Positions 15,201 through 22,379 of a DNA stretch of 34,569 nt are shown here, piece after piece. Source of the stretch: Acidimicrobiaceae bacterium (GTDB lineage Bacteria > Actinomycetota > Acidimicrobiia > Acidimicrobiales > Aldehydirespiratoraceae); the NCBI GenBank assembly GCA_016845585.1, contig JAERSO010000021.1, positions 1 through 34,569 on the forward strand, written 5' to 3'. The first letter of the stretch is position 1. The number at the start of each line of letters is the position of its first letter. Under the pieces are notes generated by a model. The model did not search any database. It saw only the letters and a list, made by a program, of their open reading frames with translations, and was not told where the DNA came from. The position numbers and the translations under genes were made by a program.

Positions 15201-16324
15201 GCGGGCCTGTGGACATCGCGGTCATCGGCCGAGGAATGATCGGTGCTGCGGCTGGGCGTCATCTGGCCGAGCAGGGGAGATCCGTTGCGCTCATCGGCCC
15301 CGGCGACGAGTACTCGAGCCATGGCGATGCCGGTCGCATCACCCGGATCGTCGGCCGCACCGAGATCTGGACTGAACTCGCCGTTCGTTCGATCGAGCGG
15401 TACGGCGACATCGCCGAGCGCTCAGGCATCGATTTCCATGTCGCTTGCGGCTTTCTCGCCAACTATGCGGATGCCGCCAACTGGGTGAAGCGGGCCGCGG
15501 CCTTCGGGGGTGAAGCTCGTCTCGTCGACCGGGATTGGGTTCGCGAGACCACCGGCATCGACATCACGAACGGCCTCGGTCTGGTCCATGAGGCGGCGCC
15601 GGGCGGCTACATCCAACCGCGGCGACTGGTCGACGCACAGTCCCGGCTGGCGGAGGCAGCGGGCGCCAGGGTGATACGCGACGAGGTCACGTCGCTGCGA
15701 ACCGCCGCGGACGGCTTCCAGCTCACCGGGAGCTTCGGCACCGTTGTCGCCGGTCAGGTGCTTCTCGCCACCGGCGCGTTTGCCGGCGACCTGACGGGCA
15801 TTCAGCTGGCCGTCGAGCGCCGCCCGCGAACGGTCCTCATGGCCGAGTGGGACGGCTTCGCTGATGGCCGGACGATCCCCAGCCTCGTCTGCGATCAGCC
15901 GCCCGACGATCGTGTCGAGGAGATCTACTGGAACCCTCCGATCGAGTATCCCGACGGAGTTCGGCGCATGAAGATCGGTGGCAACCTCAAGGGTTTCGTG
16001 CCGCTGGAGCAGGCCGATCTGCGCGACTGGTTCCACGGCGACGGGAATGCCGTCGAACAGGAGAGCCTGGCCAACAATCTGCGCGCGCTGATGCCCGACG
16101 CCGACTTCGGGGCGATGTCCACCAAGCCGTGCGTGATCACGGGCACGGAAACGGGGTACCCCTACATCGGTTGGATCGATGACGGCATCGCAGTGGCGCG
16201 GGGCGGCAACGGTTCCTCGGCGAAGTCGAGCGACGAGCTCGGCCGCATGGCTGCCGGACTCTTCGGTGAATCGGGCTGGGACTCGCCGCTCGACCCGTCG
16301 ATCTTTGCCCCGGTGACCGTCTGA
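15197..16324 (+). CDS. FAD-dependent oxidoreductase, DAO family
   Basis: A 375-residue amine/amino-acid oxidase-type flavoenzyme. The dinucleotide motif is IAVIGRGMIGAAAGRHLAEQG near the N-terminus, followed by SSHGDAGRITRIVGRTEIW, which resembles the GSSHGxSRxxR flavin loop of monomeric sarcosine oxidase and N-methyltryptophan oxidase. The C-terminal part has CVITGTETGYPYIGWID and VARGGNGSSAKSSDELGR, where such enzymes close over the flavin. The covalent-flavin cysteine is plausibly in STKPCVI. Oxidation of a secondary amine or N-methyl amino acid is likely, but substrate is not fixed. It starts at GTG 15197, overlapping the previous stop. Confidence 0.83.
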   Translation: MSGPVDIAVIGRGMIGAAAGRHLAEQGRSVALIGPGDEYSSHGDAGRITRIVGRTEIWTELAVRSIERYGDIAERSGIDFHVACGFLANYADAANWVKRAAAFGGEARLVDRDWVRETTGIDITNGLGLVHEAAPGGYIQPRRLVDAQSRLAEAAGARVIRDEVTSLRTAADGFQLTGSFGTVVAGQVLLATGAFAGDLTGIQLAVERRPRTVLMAEWDGFADGRTIPSLVCDQPPDDRVEEIYWNPPIEYPDGVRRMKIGGNLKGFVPLEQADLRDWFHGDGNAVEQESLANNLRALMPDADFGAMSTKPCVITGTETGYPYIGWIDDGIAVARGGNGSSAKSSDELGRMAAGLFGESGWDSPLDPSIFAPVTV

Positions 16325-16330
16325 CAGTCG

Positions 16331-16363
16331 TGTCCGAATCTGTCCGAACAGATCCGGCATACT
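16331..16363 (+). promoter_or_regulatory. Promoter of the Ada-AlkA gene with 10-base-spaced direct repeats
   Basis: TGTCCGAA occurs twice, at 16331-16338 and 16341-16348, exactly one helical turn apart, where a -35 element would be; no good -35 is visible. CATACT (16358-16363) is six bases before ATG 16370. Direct repeats of this kind suit an AraC-type activator, and the gene itself encodes one, so self-activation is plausible. Confidence 0.5.
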
Positions 16364-16369
16364 GCTCTC

Positions 16370-17809
16370 ATGGTCGTTTCCGCCGTCGCCACCACAGGCA
16401 TCTATTGTCGCCCCGAGTGCGCCGCTCGGCCCGACCCCCGGAATGTCTCGCCGTACGACGCGCCGATCGCCGCCGAGGCAGCGGGCTACCGCCCGTGCCT
16501 GCGTTGTCGACCGGACCGTCATCTGCGATCGGTCGAGACCAGCCACGCCCCCCAACCTGTCGCGGCGGCGATTCAGATGATCTCCGACGGCTTTCTGGAC
16601 CGTTTCGACGAGTACGCCCTGGCCGATCGGGTCGGGTACTCGGCCCGACAGCTTCGCCGGCTCTTCGAGCAACACATCGGGGCCACCCCTGACTTCGTCG
16701 CTCGTTCGCGACGTGCCCACTTCGCTCGCCGCATGCTTGACGAGACCGATCTGTCCATGGGGGTCATCGCCGCTGCCAGTGGGTTCGGCAGCGTGCGCCA
16801 GATGAACCGCGTCGTGGAACAGATCTTCCGCTTCTCGCCCCGGGACCTACGTGCCAAGCGAGGCCGCCGAGACTGCCTTCCCGCCGACGGGGGACTCCAT
16901 CTTCGGTTGCCGTTCGTCGAACCGCTCGACCTGGCGGCGATCCGCTCCCACCTCGGACCCCGGATCACGGCCGGCGTCGAGTCACTCGATCACGTCGAGG
17001 GCGCGACGGTGTACCGCCGGGCCATGGCCATCTGTGGTCATCCGGGAGTCATCGAGCTCGACCTCACGGCACCGGACGACGACCAGTCCGATCATCTCCG
17101 TCTCACCGCGCACCTGCCGACGTTCGAGTCGATCGTCGACGAGGTCGCCCGGGTGCGGCGGTTCTTCGGCCTCGACGACGACGTGAAGGCCGCCAACGCC
17201 CACCTCGCGGCCGGCCCCATGTTGGCGCCCCTCGTCGCGGCCCGACCGGGGCTTCGGGTGGTCGGTGGCTGGGATCGGTTCGAGACGGTGGTCCGCGTGA
17301 TCGTCGGCCAGCAGGTGAGCGTCGCCGGGGCTTCCACCGTCACTGCTCGGCTGGCCCAGCGTTACGGCACACCGTTCGCCGCCCCTGCGCTCGGCCTCAC
17401 CCACCAGTTTCCCGACCCGCTTGCATTGGTCGACCTCGGCGACGATCCCGAGGCCGGCATGCCCCGACGCCGGGCCGCCACCATCGCCGCGGTGGCCCGA
17501 GCCGTCGTCGACGGTGAGCTCGATCTGCACGACCCCGATCCGGATCGGTTTCGCCGCGACTTCCTGGCGCTCCCCGGCATCGGCCCCTGGACCGCGGATG
17601 TCGTGGCGATGCGGGCTCGTCGAGATCCCGATGCGTTCCCGGCCGGCGATCTGGGTATCCGTCAAGCCGTCGCCAACCTGACCGGAGCCGACGAACTCCC
17701 GTCCATTCCCGACCTCGAGGCCCGGTCCCAGGACTGGCGCCCGTTCCGAGCCCATGCGGCCCAGCACCTCTGGGCCAGCCTTTCCACCCCCGCAGGAGAC
17801 CCGTCATGA
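16370..17809 (+). CDS. alkA: Ada-type methyl sensor and AraC regulator fused to AlkA DNA glycosylase
   Basis: A 479-residue fusion. Residues about 1-50 are an Ada zinc domain with C13, C17, C43 and C46 (TTGIYCRPECAAR and YRPCLRCRPD), where one cysteine accepts methyl from DNA phosphotriesters. Residues about 60-160 form an AraC HTH (two helix-turn-helix units). Residues about 175-285 are AlkA_N and about 290-475 an HhH-GPD glycosylase with LPGIGPWTADVVAMRA and the catalytic aspartate in PAGDLGIRQAV. It excises alkylated bases and regulates the response. The Ada domain lacks the usual 20-odd residues before TTGIYCRP. It overlaps ogt by ATGA. Confidence 0.9.
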   Translation: MVVSAVATTGIYCRPECAARPDPRNVSPYDAPIAAEAAGYRPCLRCRPDRHLRSVETSHAPQPVAAAIQMISDGFLDRFDEYALADRVGYSARQLRRLFEQHIGATPDFVARSRRAHFARRMLDETDLSMGVIAAASGFGSVRQMNRVVEQIFRFSPRDLRAKRGRRDCLPADGGLHLRLPFVEPLDLAAIRSHLGPRITAGVESLDHVEGATVYRRAMAICGHPGVIELDLTAPDDDQSDHLRLTAHLPTFESIVDEVARVRRFFGLDDDVKAANAHLAAGPMLAPLVAARPGLRVVGGWDRFETVVRVIVGQQVSVAGASTVTARLAQRYGTPFAAPALGLTHQFPDPLALVDLGDDPEAGMPRRRAATIAAVARAVVDGELDLHDPDPDRFRRDFLALPGIGPWTADVVAMRARRDPDAFPAGDLGIRQAVANLTGADELPSIPDLEARSQDWRPFRAHAAQHLWASLSTPAGDPS

Positions 17810-18306
17810 CCGACCGTCAGACCCTGATCGACACACCCATCGGAACCCTCACCCTGATCGCCTCGGATGAAGGACTCACACGGATCCTGTTCGACGGCGA
17901 AACGCTCGAGTCCACCGGGCTCGATGAGCCGCCCATCGTCGACGACGATCCCGTTCTGGCAACGGCTGAAGCCCAACTCCAGGAGTACTTCGCCGGTGAT
18001 CGCAAGGACTTCGACCTCCCGCTCGACCTCCGCGGAACCGAGTTCCAGGTCGAGGCGTGGGAGGCTCTCGCATCGGTCCCCTACGGCGAAACGACCAGCT
18101 ACGGCGAACAGGCCGAACGGATCGGTCGGCCGGGGGCGTTTCGTGCAGTCGGTGCGGCCAACGGGAAAAACCCGGTACCCATCGTGCTCCCGTGTCACCG
18201 CATCGTGGGCGCCAACGGCTCGCTCACCGGATTCGCGGGCGGGCTCGCGTTGAAGCAGCAACTACTCGCACTCGAACAGGACCAACAGTCCCTACCCGGG
18301 GTCTGA
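17806..18306 (+). CDS. ogt: Methylated-DNA-protein-cysteine methyltransferase
   Basis: A 166-residue suicide repair protein that takes methyl groups from O6-methylguanine onto a cysteine. The active site VLPCHRIVG has C130, preceded by the DNA-binding helix with the arginine finger R113 (FRAVGAANGKNP) and followed by TGFAGGLALKQQLLALE. The N-terminal methylguanine_N domain is present. The gene overlaps the Ada-AlkA fusion by four bases and forms an alkylation-damage operon with it, so it is probably induced by methylated DNA through the Ada-AraC part of its neighbour. Confidence 0.95.
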   Translation: MTDRQTLIDTPIGTLTLIASDEGLTRILFDGETLESTGLDEPPIVDDDPVLATAEAQLQEYFAGDRKDFDLPLDLRGTEFQVEAWEALASVPYGETTSYGEQAERIGRPGAFRAVGAANGKNPVPIVLPCHRIVGANGSLTGFAGGLALKQQLLALEQDQQSLPGV

Positions 18307-18315
18307 GCGGAGACG

Positions 18316-18321
18316 TACTCT
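18316..18321 (+). promoter_or_regulatory. -10 element for the class II aldolase gene
   Basis: TACTCT followed by six bases and the ATG at 18328. This suggests the aldolase can be transcribed apart from the ogt operon, although only 21 bases separate them. Confidence 0.45.
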
Positions 18322-18327
18322 GACGCC

Positions 18328-19110
18328 ATGACGCTGAACCTCGCGGAGTACCCGGACATCTCCTATGTCTCGGAAGTGCCGACCTACGACGACCCCGAAG
18401 AAACGCGCCTCTCCCGGAAGTGGGAGGTCGCCATCGGCTACCGAATCTTCGCCAAGATGCGCTGGGGTCAACTGGGCGACGGTCACATCTCGGCGCGCGA
18501 CCCGATCCTCACGGATCACTTCTGGGTGCTCGGCTACGGAATCCCGTTCTGGGCGGCCACCGTCGACAACCTGACGCTCGTGGCCCCGGATGGCCGGATC
18601 GTCGAGGGGCCCGACACCAACGGGGTCAACACCGCGGGATACAACATCCACATGCCGATCCTGGCCGCGCGGCCGGATCTCATGGGTGCGGCGCACACCC
18701 ACACCCAGTTCGGCACTCCGTGGTCGGCGAACGTCAAGCCGTTCGAGCCGATCTCCCAGGAGTCGTGCTCGTTCGTGTTCGATCAGTCGCTCTACATGGG
18801 CGAGGATCTCGAGGTCATCTCCACCGAGGGGGGTGAACGAATCGCCCAGGCGATGGGCGACACCACGCTCTGCATCCTGCGCAATCATGGCCTGCTGACG
18901 GGTGGCCACACGCCGGGCGAGGCCGTTGGCTGGTTCGTGATGGCAGAACGAGTTGCCGAAGTGCACGTGAAGGCGCCGAACGCGGTGCCGATTCCCATGG
19001 AGTCCGCCAAGAACGTGGCCCGCGACATGGCGAGCCCGGCAATGGCCTGGAAGGTGTTCCAGTGGCTGGCCCGCGATCTCGTCCCGGACCCCACCGTCGT
19101 TCTGCCGTAG
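18328..19110 (+). CDS. Class II aldolase/adducin-family protein
   Basis: A 260-residue member of the aldolase II fold. Zinc ligands are seen in AAHTHTQFGTPWSA and in LRNHGLLTGGHTPGEAVGWF; the early GDGHISARDP loop binds the phosphate or carboxylate of the substrate in relatives. Members include fuculose-phosphate aldolase, methylthioribulose-phosphate dehydratase and uncharacterised decarboxylases; this long form with an N-terminal extension (about 30 residues) is a common bacterial type without assigned substrate. It stands alone behind its own -10 element. Confidence 0.85.
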   Translation: MTLNLAEYPDISYVSEVPTYDDPEETRLSRKWEVAIGYRIFAKMRWGQLGDGHISARDPILTDHFWVLGYGIPFWAATVDNLTLVAPDGRIVEGPDTNGVNTAGYNIHMPILAARPDLMGAAHTHTQFGTPWSANVKPFEPISQESCSFVFDQSLYMGEDLEVISTEGGERIAQAMGDTTLCILRNHGLLTGGHTPGEAVGWFVMAERVAEVHVKAPNAVPIPMESAKNVARDMASPAMAWKVFQWLARDLVPDPTVVLP

Positions 19111-19128
19111 CGATGCAATAGGGGAACC

Positions 19129-19155
19129 CCCCGATGCCCATACCGGCGATCGGGG
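19129..19155 (+). other. Short inverted repeat upstream of the PASTA gene
   Basis: CCCCGAT (19129-19135) can pair with ATCGGGG (19149-19155) across a 13-base loop. There is no T-run after it, so it is a weak terminator at best; it sits 14 bases before the PASTA ATG and could instead affect its translation. Confidence 0.3.
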
Positions 19156-19168
19156 ATTGGCTGAACCA

Positions 19169-19684
19169 ATGAACTCACGCCGCAATCGATCAGAAGTCCT
19201 CATCCTCACCTGTGCCGTGGTGGTCGCCTGCGCCATGGTCGCCGCCGCATTCCTGCTGGGCGGAGGTGACAGCGAGGCGGAGGTGGCGGAGCCTTCGACG
19301 ACATCCACCACAACATCGACCACAACGTCGACCGCCAGCTCGACCACGACGACCTCAGCACCCACGACGACGACCTCCGTGGCGCCGACGACGACCACGA
19401 GTACGACGTCCACCACCACAAGCACCACGACCGCGCCTCCACCGGTCGTTCCCGACACGGTCGGTACGGAGTACACGACTGCTCAGGCCGAGCTCGAGGC
19501 CCTTGGGATGCAGGTCACGGCGACCGATCTCTGCGGACCGGCGGGCTGCTTCTACGCCGGAGGCATCACCTGCACCATCGACGGCCACCCCGTGCGGGAG
19601 CAGTCGGTCGCCCCTGGCATTGTCGTGACGGCGGGAATGGCGATCGAGATCGGCTACCAGGAGAACAGGGTCTGCGAAGGCTGA
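19169..19684 (+). CDS. Membrane-anchored protein with Thr/Ser-rich stalk and a PASTA domain
   Basis: A 171-residue protein. Residues about 10-31 form one membrane helix (LILTCAVVVACAMVAAAFLL), with a basic N-terminus inside. Residues about 42-92 are a low-complexity Thr/Ser stalk. Residues about 95-170 are one PASTA domain (VPDTVGTEYTTAQAELEALG), which in Ser/Thr kinases and penicillin-binding proteins senses peptidoglycan, with a possible disulfide pair in DLCGPAGC and TCTIDG. No kinase is fused or nearby. ATG 19169 was chosen over an upstream TTG since it precedes the basic residues and helix. The 3' end is one base from the end of convergent glcB. Confidence 0.82.
   Translation: MNSRRNRSEVLILTCAVVVACAMVAAAFLLGGGDSEAEVAEPSTTSTTTSTTTSTASSTTTTSAPTTTTSVAPTTTTSTTSTTTSTTTAPPPVVPDTVGTEYTTAQAELEALGMQVTATDLCGPAGCFYAGGITCTIDGHPVREQSVAPGIVVTAGMAIEIGYQENRVCEG
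19293..19440 (+). repeat. Threonine-codon low-complexity tract
   Basis: Irregular runs of ACC/ACG/ACA and TCG triplets encode the Thr/Ser stalk of the PASTA protein. The repetition is imperfect, with no fixed unit longer than a few codons. Confidence 0.75.
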
Positions 19685-19685
19685 G

Positions 19686-21839
19686 TCAGTGCGCCTTCTG
19701 CGCCCGGCGATGCTTGCGGAGGATGGCTTCGGTATAGCCGTTCTTCTGCTTGCGTCCCTGGAGCACGAGCTCCAGCGCCGCCTGGAACGGAATCGAGTCG
19801 GCCAAGTTCGGGGCCATCGGCTGGTAGGCGTCGTCCCCGGCGTTCTGCTGGTCGACCACGGCGGCCATGCGCTGCATGGTCGACTCGACCTGGTCGGCGG
19901 ACACGATCCCGTGATGGAGCCAGTTGGCGACATGCTGACTCGAGATCCGCAGGGTGGCGAGGTCCTCCATCAGCCCGACGTCCTCGATGTCGGGCACGGT
20001 GGAGCAACCGACGCCCTGGCCGACCCAACGCACGACATAGCCGAGGATGCTCTGCACGTTGTTCTCGATCTCCCGCTCGATCTCGTCACTGGTGAGCGTG
20101 CGATCGGCGGGTAGTACCGGCAGGGCCAACATGTTGTTGACCCGCTGTCGGGGTCGGTTGATGAGGTCGCGCTGACGGCCTGCGACGCTGAGCTGGAAGT
20201 AGTGGGTGGCGTGCAACGTGGCGGCGGTGGGCGACGGGACCCACGCGCAGTTGGCGCCGGCGAGCGGGTGCCCGATCTTGGTCTTGATCATCTCGGCCAT
20301 CTCCGAGGGCATCGCCCACATGCCTTTGCCGATCTGAGCCTTCCCCATCAAGCCACAGGCGAGCCCGGTGTCGACATTGGAGTCTTCGTAGGACTTCAGC
20401 CAGGTGGCCCCCTTCATCTCGCCCTTGGGGAGGACAGGGCCGGCTTCCATGTCGGTGTGGATCTCGTCGCCGGTGCGATCGAGGAAACCGGTGTTGATGA
20501 ACACGACCCGGTTGCGGGCGTGGGCGAGGCACTCCTTGAGGCCGAGTGACGTACGCCGCTCCTCGTCCATGATCCCCATCTTCAGCGTGTTGCTGCGAAG
20601 GCCGAGCGCCTCCTCGACACGGTCGAAGAGATCGCACGCCAACTTCACTTCGTCGGGACCGTGGAGCTTGGGCTTCACGATGTAGACCGACCCGGCGCGG
20701 CTGTTGCGGAAGCGGCCCAGCTTGTTGAGGTCGTGCATCGCCGCCGCCGACGTGATCATCGCGTCGAGCATGGTCTCGGGGATCGGCTCGCCCCTGTACG
20801 TGACGATGTCGGTGGAGAGGTGATGGCCGACATTGCGCACGAGCATGAGGGCCCGACCGGGCTCGACGTGCTCGCTGCCGTCCGCGGCCGTATAGACCCG
20901 GTCCGCTTCGAGGGCACGCTCGACGCGCTCGCCGCCCTTGGAGAAGGACCGAGTGAGGCTGCCGTTCATGAGGCCGAGCCAGTTGCCGTAGACGACGAGC
21001 TTGTCCTCGAGGTCGACGGCGGAGACAGAGTCCTCGCAGTCCATGATCGCGGTGACCGCCGATTCCAGATGGAGATCACGGACACCGGCGTGGTCACGCT
21101 GGCCGATCGGATGATTGTTGCCGAACACGATTTCGCACCCGAGTCCGTTCTTGCGCAGTAGCACCGAGTCCGGGTCGGCCGGATCTCCGGTATAGGCGAT
21201 GAAGCGCTCGGGCCGCAGCAGCGTGGCAACCGAGCCGTCGCCGCTGCGAGTCTTCAAGTCGCCGCCCTCGACGAAGTACTGCACAACCCAGTGATGGCTG
21301 GCCTGATCGAGCGAGAAGTGACGGTCCAGGAAGTCTCGGGCCTTGACGACGACCTTTTCACCCCGGATCGGGTTGTACGGGCCATCGGCCGCGCATCCAT
21401 CGTCATCGCCGATGACATCGGTGCCGTAGAACGCGTCGTACAGGCTGCCCCAGCGGGCATTGGCGGCGTTGATCGCGTAGCGGCTGTTGTCGAGCGGCAC
21501 CACGAGCTGGGGGCCGGCCACGGAGGCGATCTCCACGTCGACATCCGAGGTGTCGACGGCGACATCGTCGGCGTAGAAGTCGAGGTACCCGATCGAGCGG
21601 AGGAAGTCGGCGTAGTGGTCCGGGTCGACGGCACCCCGGTGTTCGATGAGGTAGGTGTCGATCTGATCCTGGATCTCGTCGCGACGGGCGAGGAGCGCGG
21701 CATTGCGGGGCCCGAGGTCGGCGAGGATGCCGGCCAGGCCGCCCCAGAACTGCTCGGCGTCCACGCCGGTACCGGGAAGGAGTTGCTGCGCCACGAAATC
21801 GTGGAGCGCGGGCTCGATTGTCAGATCGCCATGCTGCAT
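19686..21839 (-). CDS. glcB: Malate synthase G
   Basis: A 717-residue enzyme condensing glyoxylate with acetyl-CoA to malate; E. coli GlcB has 723. The family core is intact: RNSRAGSVYIVKPKLHGPDE with the catalytic arginine, KMGIMDEERRTS, VFINTGFLDRTGDEIHTDME, GKAQIGKGMWAMP and AGANCAWVPSPTAATLHATHY. The catalytic aspartate lies in GLMEDLATLRISSQHVANW. It follows the sox operon on the same strand after 24 bases but has its own -10 element (TACGGT) six bases before the ATG. Glyoxylate could come from glycine made by sarcosine oxidase, which would explain the neighbourhood (inference). Confidence 0.96.
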   Translation of the reverse strand: MQHGDLTIEPALHDFVAQQLLPGTGVDAEQFWGGLAGILADLGPRNAALLARRDEIQDQIDTYLIEHRGAVDPDHYADFLRSIGYLDFYADDVAVDTSDVDVEIASVAGPQLVVPLDNSRYAINAANARWGSLYDAFYGTDVIGDDDGCAADGPYNPIRGEKVVVKARDFLDRHFSLDQASHHWVVQYFVEGGDLKTRSGDGSVATLLRPERFIAYTGDPADPDSVLLRKNGLGCEIVFGNNHPIGQRDHAGVRDLHLESAVTAIMDCEDSVSAVDLEDKLVVYGNWLGLMNGSLTRSFSKGGERVERALEADRVYTAADGSEHVEPGRALMLVRNVGHHLSTDIVTYRGEPIPETMLDAMITSAAAMHDLNKLGRFRNSRAGSVYIVKPKLHGPDEVKLACDLFDRVEEALGLRSNTLKMGIMDEERRTSLGLKECLAHARNRVVFINTGFLDRTGDEIHTDMEAGPVLPKGEMKGATWLKSYEDSNVDTGLACGLMGKAQIGKGMWAMPSEMAEMIKTKIGHPLAGANCAWVPSPTAATLHATHYFQLSVAGRQRDLINRPRQRVNNMLALPVLPADRTLTSDEIEREIENNVQSILGYVVRWVGQGVGCSTVPDIEDVGLMEDLATLRISSQHVANWLHHGIVSADQVESTMQRMAAVVDQQNAGDDAYQPMAPNLADSIPFQAALELVLQGRKQKNGYTEAILRKHRRAQKAH

Positions 21840-21859
21840 CCGCTCACCGTAGCGAGCGG
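21840..21859 (-). promoter_or_regulatory. -10 element and small dyad before glcB
   Basis: Minus-strand TACGGT (21846-21851) is six bases before ATG 21839. CCGCTC (21840-21845) and GAGCGG (21854-21859) form a six-base dyad around this hexamer, usable as an operator or a weak stem after the sox operon. Confidence 0.45.
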
Positions 21860-21863
21860 CCGA

Positions 21864-22379
21864 TCAGAACTCCGCAGCGCAGTCCCGCAGCACATCCCAG
21901 AAATATTGCCCAAAGCTTCGATCAGTCAAAAAGCGGTAGGACGGAACACCGTCGATATCATCACGAACGACATCACACGTCACCTTGGCCACCGAGGCGC
22001 CGAAGGCGGCACCGTTCGGGGTCATGGCGTCGCTGAGGTCAATTCCGCACACCTTCTCCAACGCCTTCGTCGTGTCGGTGCCGGTGAGGCGCACGCACAG
22101 GCGGGTGTGGGTGATGTCGGTCGTGCTGGCGAACCCCGAGAGGTCGAGACCGGCGACCACGGCAGCGACCGCGTCAACGTCGCCGAGCAATGTCCACTCG
22201 TCGGGGCGGCTACCCACGACCAGCACGTCGCCGCGCTGTTCGGATGCGCCGAACGGCACACCCATGTCGGCACCACGGACACTGACCTTGGTCAGCGCTG
22301 ACTCGTCGGCCAGGGTCAGCGACCCTTTCGTCGGCGTCGGGTCGGTGATCGGGCTCTGGAATACCGGTGCGTCAGCCAC
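21864..22379 (-). CDS. soxG: Sarcosine oxidase gamma subunit
   Basis: A 171-residue subunit of heterotetrameric sarcosine oxidase. It is recognised by position at the end of soxB-D-A-G and by segments such as LLGDVDAVAAVVAGLD, TTDITHTRLCVRLTGTDTTKALEKVCGIDL and SYRFLTDRSFGQYFWDVLRDCA, which match the gamma-subunit pattern related to the GcvT fold. It has no cofactor motif and acts structurally. The start overlaps the soxA stop by eight bases. Length is close to the usual 170-200. Confidence 0.87.
   Translation of the reverse strand: MADAPVFQSPITDPTPTKGSLTLADESALTKVSVRGADMGVPFGASEQRGDVLVVGSRPDEWTLLGDVDAVAAVVAGLDLSGFASTTDITHTRLCVRLTGTDTTKALEKVCGIDLSDAMTPNGAAFGASVAKVTCDVVRDDIDGVPSYRFLTDRSFGQYFWDVLRDCAAEF

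Noticed and set aside
16325..16369. LexA-type SOS box before the Ada-AlkA gene
   Set aside because: GTCCGAACAGATCC lacks the inverted GTTC half of the actinobacterial CGAAC-N4-GTTCG site; the direct repeat is the better pattern.
19293..19440. Tandem or CRISPR-like repeat array
   Set aside because: The repeated triplets are in-frame Thr/Ser codons with no spacers and no fixed unit.
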